NCBI GenBank assembly: GCA_965214485.1
Contig: CBDCBW010000009.1
Coordinates: forward strand, 496,001-560,000
Origin: JANQRZ01 sp965214485
Lineage (GTDB): Bacteria > Bacteroidota > Rhodothermia > Rhodothermales > JANQRZ01
Length of the DNA: 64,000 nucleotides
Reading direction: 5' to 3'
Shown: positions 62,770 through 64,000 of the stretch, piece by piece
Numbering within the stretch: position 1 is the stretch's first letter
Layout: each line of letters opens with the position of its first letter
Notes under the pieces: model-generated
Told to the model about the DNA's origin: nothing
Databases searched by the model: none
The model's input: only the letters and a program-made list of their open reading frames with translations
Program-made: the position numbers and the translations under genes

Positions 62770-64000
62770 ATGCGACGACAGGTCATCGAAAAGCTGGAGA
62801 TTCTGGCGGACGCCGCCAAGTACGACGTCTCCTGCGCCTCTAGCGGCAGCACCCGGAAGAATACCCCCGACGGGCTGGGCAACTCGACCGGCCTCGGCAT
62901 CTGCCACTCGTACACGCCCGACGGCCGGTGCGTCTCCCTCCTCAAAATCCTCTTCACGAACGTCTGCATCTACGACTGCGCCTACTGCGTCAGCCGCCGC
63001 TCGAACGACGTCCAGCGCGTGGCCTTCACCGTCGAGGAGGTCGTGGACCTCACGCTCGGATTCTACCGGCGCAACTACATCGAGGGGCTCTTCCTCTCGT
63101 CGGGCATCTTTAAAGACGCCGACACGACGACCGAGAAGCTCGTTGCCGTCGCCCGAAAGCTGCGGACCGAGCACCGGTTCAACGGCTACATCCACCTCAA
63201 GGTCATCCCCGGCGCGTCGGACGAGCTCGTCGCCGAGGCGGGGCTCTACGCCGACCGGCTCAGCGTGAACCTCGAAATCCCGTCCGAGCAGGGGCTGCGG
63301 TCGGTCGCGCCGGAGAAGGACTACGCCAGCGCCCTCGGGCCGATGGCCGTCGTCGGCCAGCGGATCGCGGAGAACCGGGAGGACTACGCGGCGGCGAAGC
63401 GCCTCGCCCTCAAGCGCCCCCCGAAGTTCGCGCCCGGCGGGCAGAGCACCCAGCTCGTCATCGGCGCGACGCCGGAGACGACCGGACGGTCCTCCGCCTC
63501 GCCGACGGGCTCTACCAGCAGCAGCGCCTCAAGCGGGTCTACTACTCGGGCTACATCCCCATCGGCGACGCCCGCGCCGCCCAGATCGACCGCGCCCCGC
63601 TCGTGCGCGAGCACCGGCTCTACCAGGCCGACTGGCTCCTCCGCTTCTACCAGTTCTCCGTCGACGAGGTGGTCACCGACGCCGAGCCGATGCTCGACCA
63701 GCACGTCGACCCGAAGACGAGCTACGCCCTCCGCAACCCGCACCTGTTTCCCATCGACGTGAACACCGCCGACGCCGAGTGGCTGCTCCGGGTGCCGGGG
63801 ATCGGGCACAAATCGGCGCGGCGGATCGTGGCGGCCAGGCGGCACGGGACCGTCCGGTGGGAGCACCTCCGCACGATGGGCGTCGTGCTCAAGCGGGCGC
63901 GCTACTTCATCACCGTCCCGGAGCACACGCCGCGCCTCCTGGAGCACGACCCCGCCGCCGTCCGGCTCCGGCTCGTCGGCGCTCGGCAGCAGGCGAAGGC
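62770..64000 (+). CDS. Putative DNA modification/repair radical SAM protein (partial, frameshifted)
   Basis: The start MRRQVIEKLEILADAAKYDV is followed by the radical SAM cluster motif Cys66-x3-Cys70-x2-Cys73 (VCIYDCAYCV), with LSSGIFKDADTTTEK and IHLKVIPGASDELVAEAG. Near 63480 one base is missing; the reading continues RTVLRLADGLYQQQRLKRVY, YSGYIPIGDARA and a helix-hairpin-helix (VNTADAEWLLRVPGIGHKSA) to the window end. The arrangement matches the rSAM family linked to a uracil-DNA-glycosylase-like partner, which would lie just outside. The reaction is unknown. Confidence 0.85.

Overview
The window is GC-rich, densely coded DNA from a member of the Bacteroidota/Rhodothermota group, most likely a Rhodothermales-type marine or halophilic bacterium. 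The evidence is several secreted proteins ending in type IX secretion (T9SS) sorting domains, TAnnTTTG-type promoter elements, few Shine-Dalgarno sequences, a TonB-dependent receptor, an archaeal/eukaryote-type single-chain glycyl-tRNA synthetase and a CruF/CrtB carotenoid cluster. I found no rRNA, tRNA, CRISPR array or phage.

Layout. 1-4.8 kb: recN, flanked on both sides by partial copies of itself. A 194-bp exact copy of its 5' part lies upstream, separated from it by a 5'-truncated secreted protein and a ParE-type toxin-antitoxin pair. A diverged copy of its 3' tail lies downstream, separated by a cysteine-rich lipoprotein and a small membrane protein. 4.8-9.6 kb: acetyl-CoA synthetase, OsmC-like protein, S9 peptidase. 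9.6-13.1 kb: an AT-richer island with a MITE-like palindrome, a secreted multidomain protein with a PD-(D/E)XK nuclease-like C-terminus (frame broken by an exact 14-bp tandem duplication), a DUF1877-like putative immunity protein and a T9SS cargo protein. 13.1-27.8 kb: envelope block on the minus strand (AI-2E permease, MlaD-MlaF-MlaE, TamB, TamA/BamA, YihY, ClpX). 28-34 kb: rRNA/tRNA methylase, M36 metalloprotease plus a decayed paralogue, and a three-gene regulator/membrane operon. 34.5-44.4 kb: lipoproteins, cobalamin adenosyltransferase, a BtuD-like ATPase, a YoeB-type toxin-antitoxin pair between two copies of the 3' end of a DUF4175 gene, and a TonB receptor.

44.4-48.3 kb: a TerY-phosphorylation triad (vWA protein, PP2C phosphatase, kinase with ankyrin repeats) with 4-nt gene overlaps. 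48.3-52.2 kb: a four-helix-bundle gene inside purine/pyrimidine-rich arms, DUF2851, pyrF and an IS5-family element. 52.3-56.9 kb: carotenoid glycoside cluster (cruF, crtB, acyltransferase, TPR-like protein, glycosyltransferase). 57.4-64 kb: a diadenylate-cyclase-like domain joined to a DsbA-like thioredoxin, glyS, a conserved hypothetical, hemG/hemY and a radical SAM protein running off the end.

From about 47 kb to 63.5 kb most genes carry single-base frame disruptions, while 13-47 kb has almost none. This could be uncorrected indels in the assembly or real decay; the sequence alone cannot decide. The most notable structures are the repeated pattern intact gene / cargo / displaced partial copy of the same gene, the toxin-immunity island, the cyclase-thioredoxin fusion, and a conserved 16-nt promoter-like motif followed by microsatellite-rich leaders.
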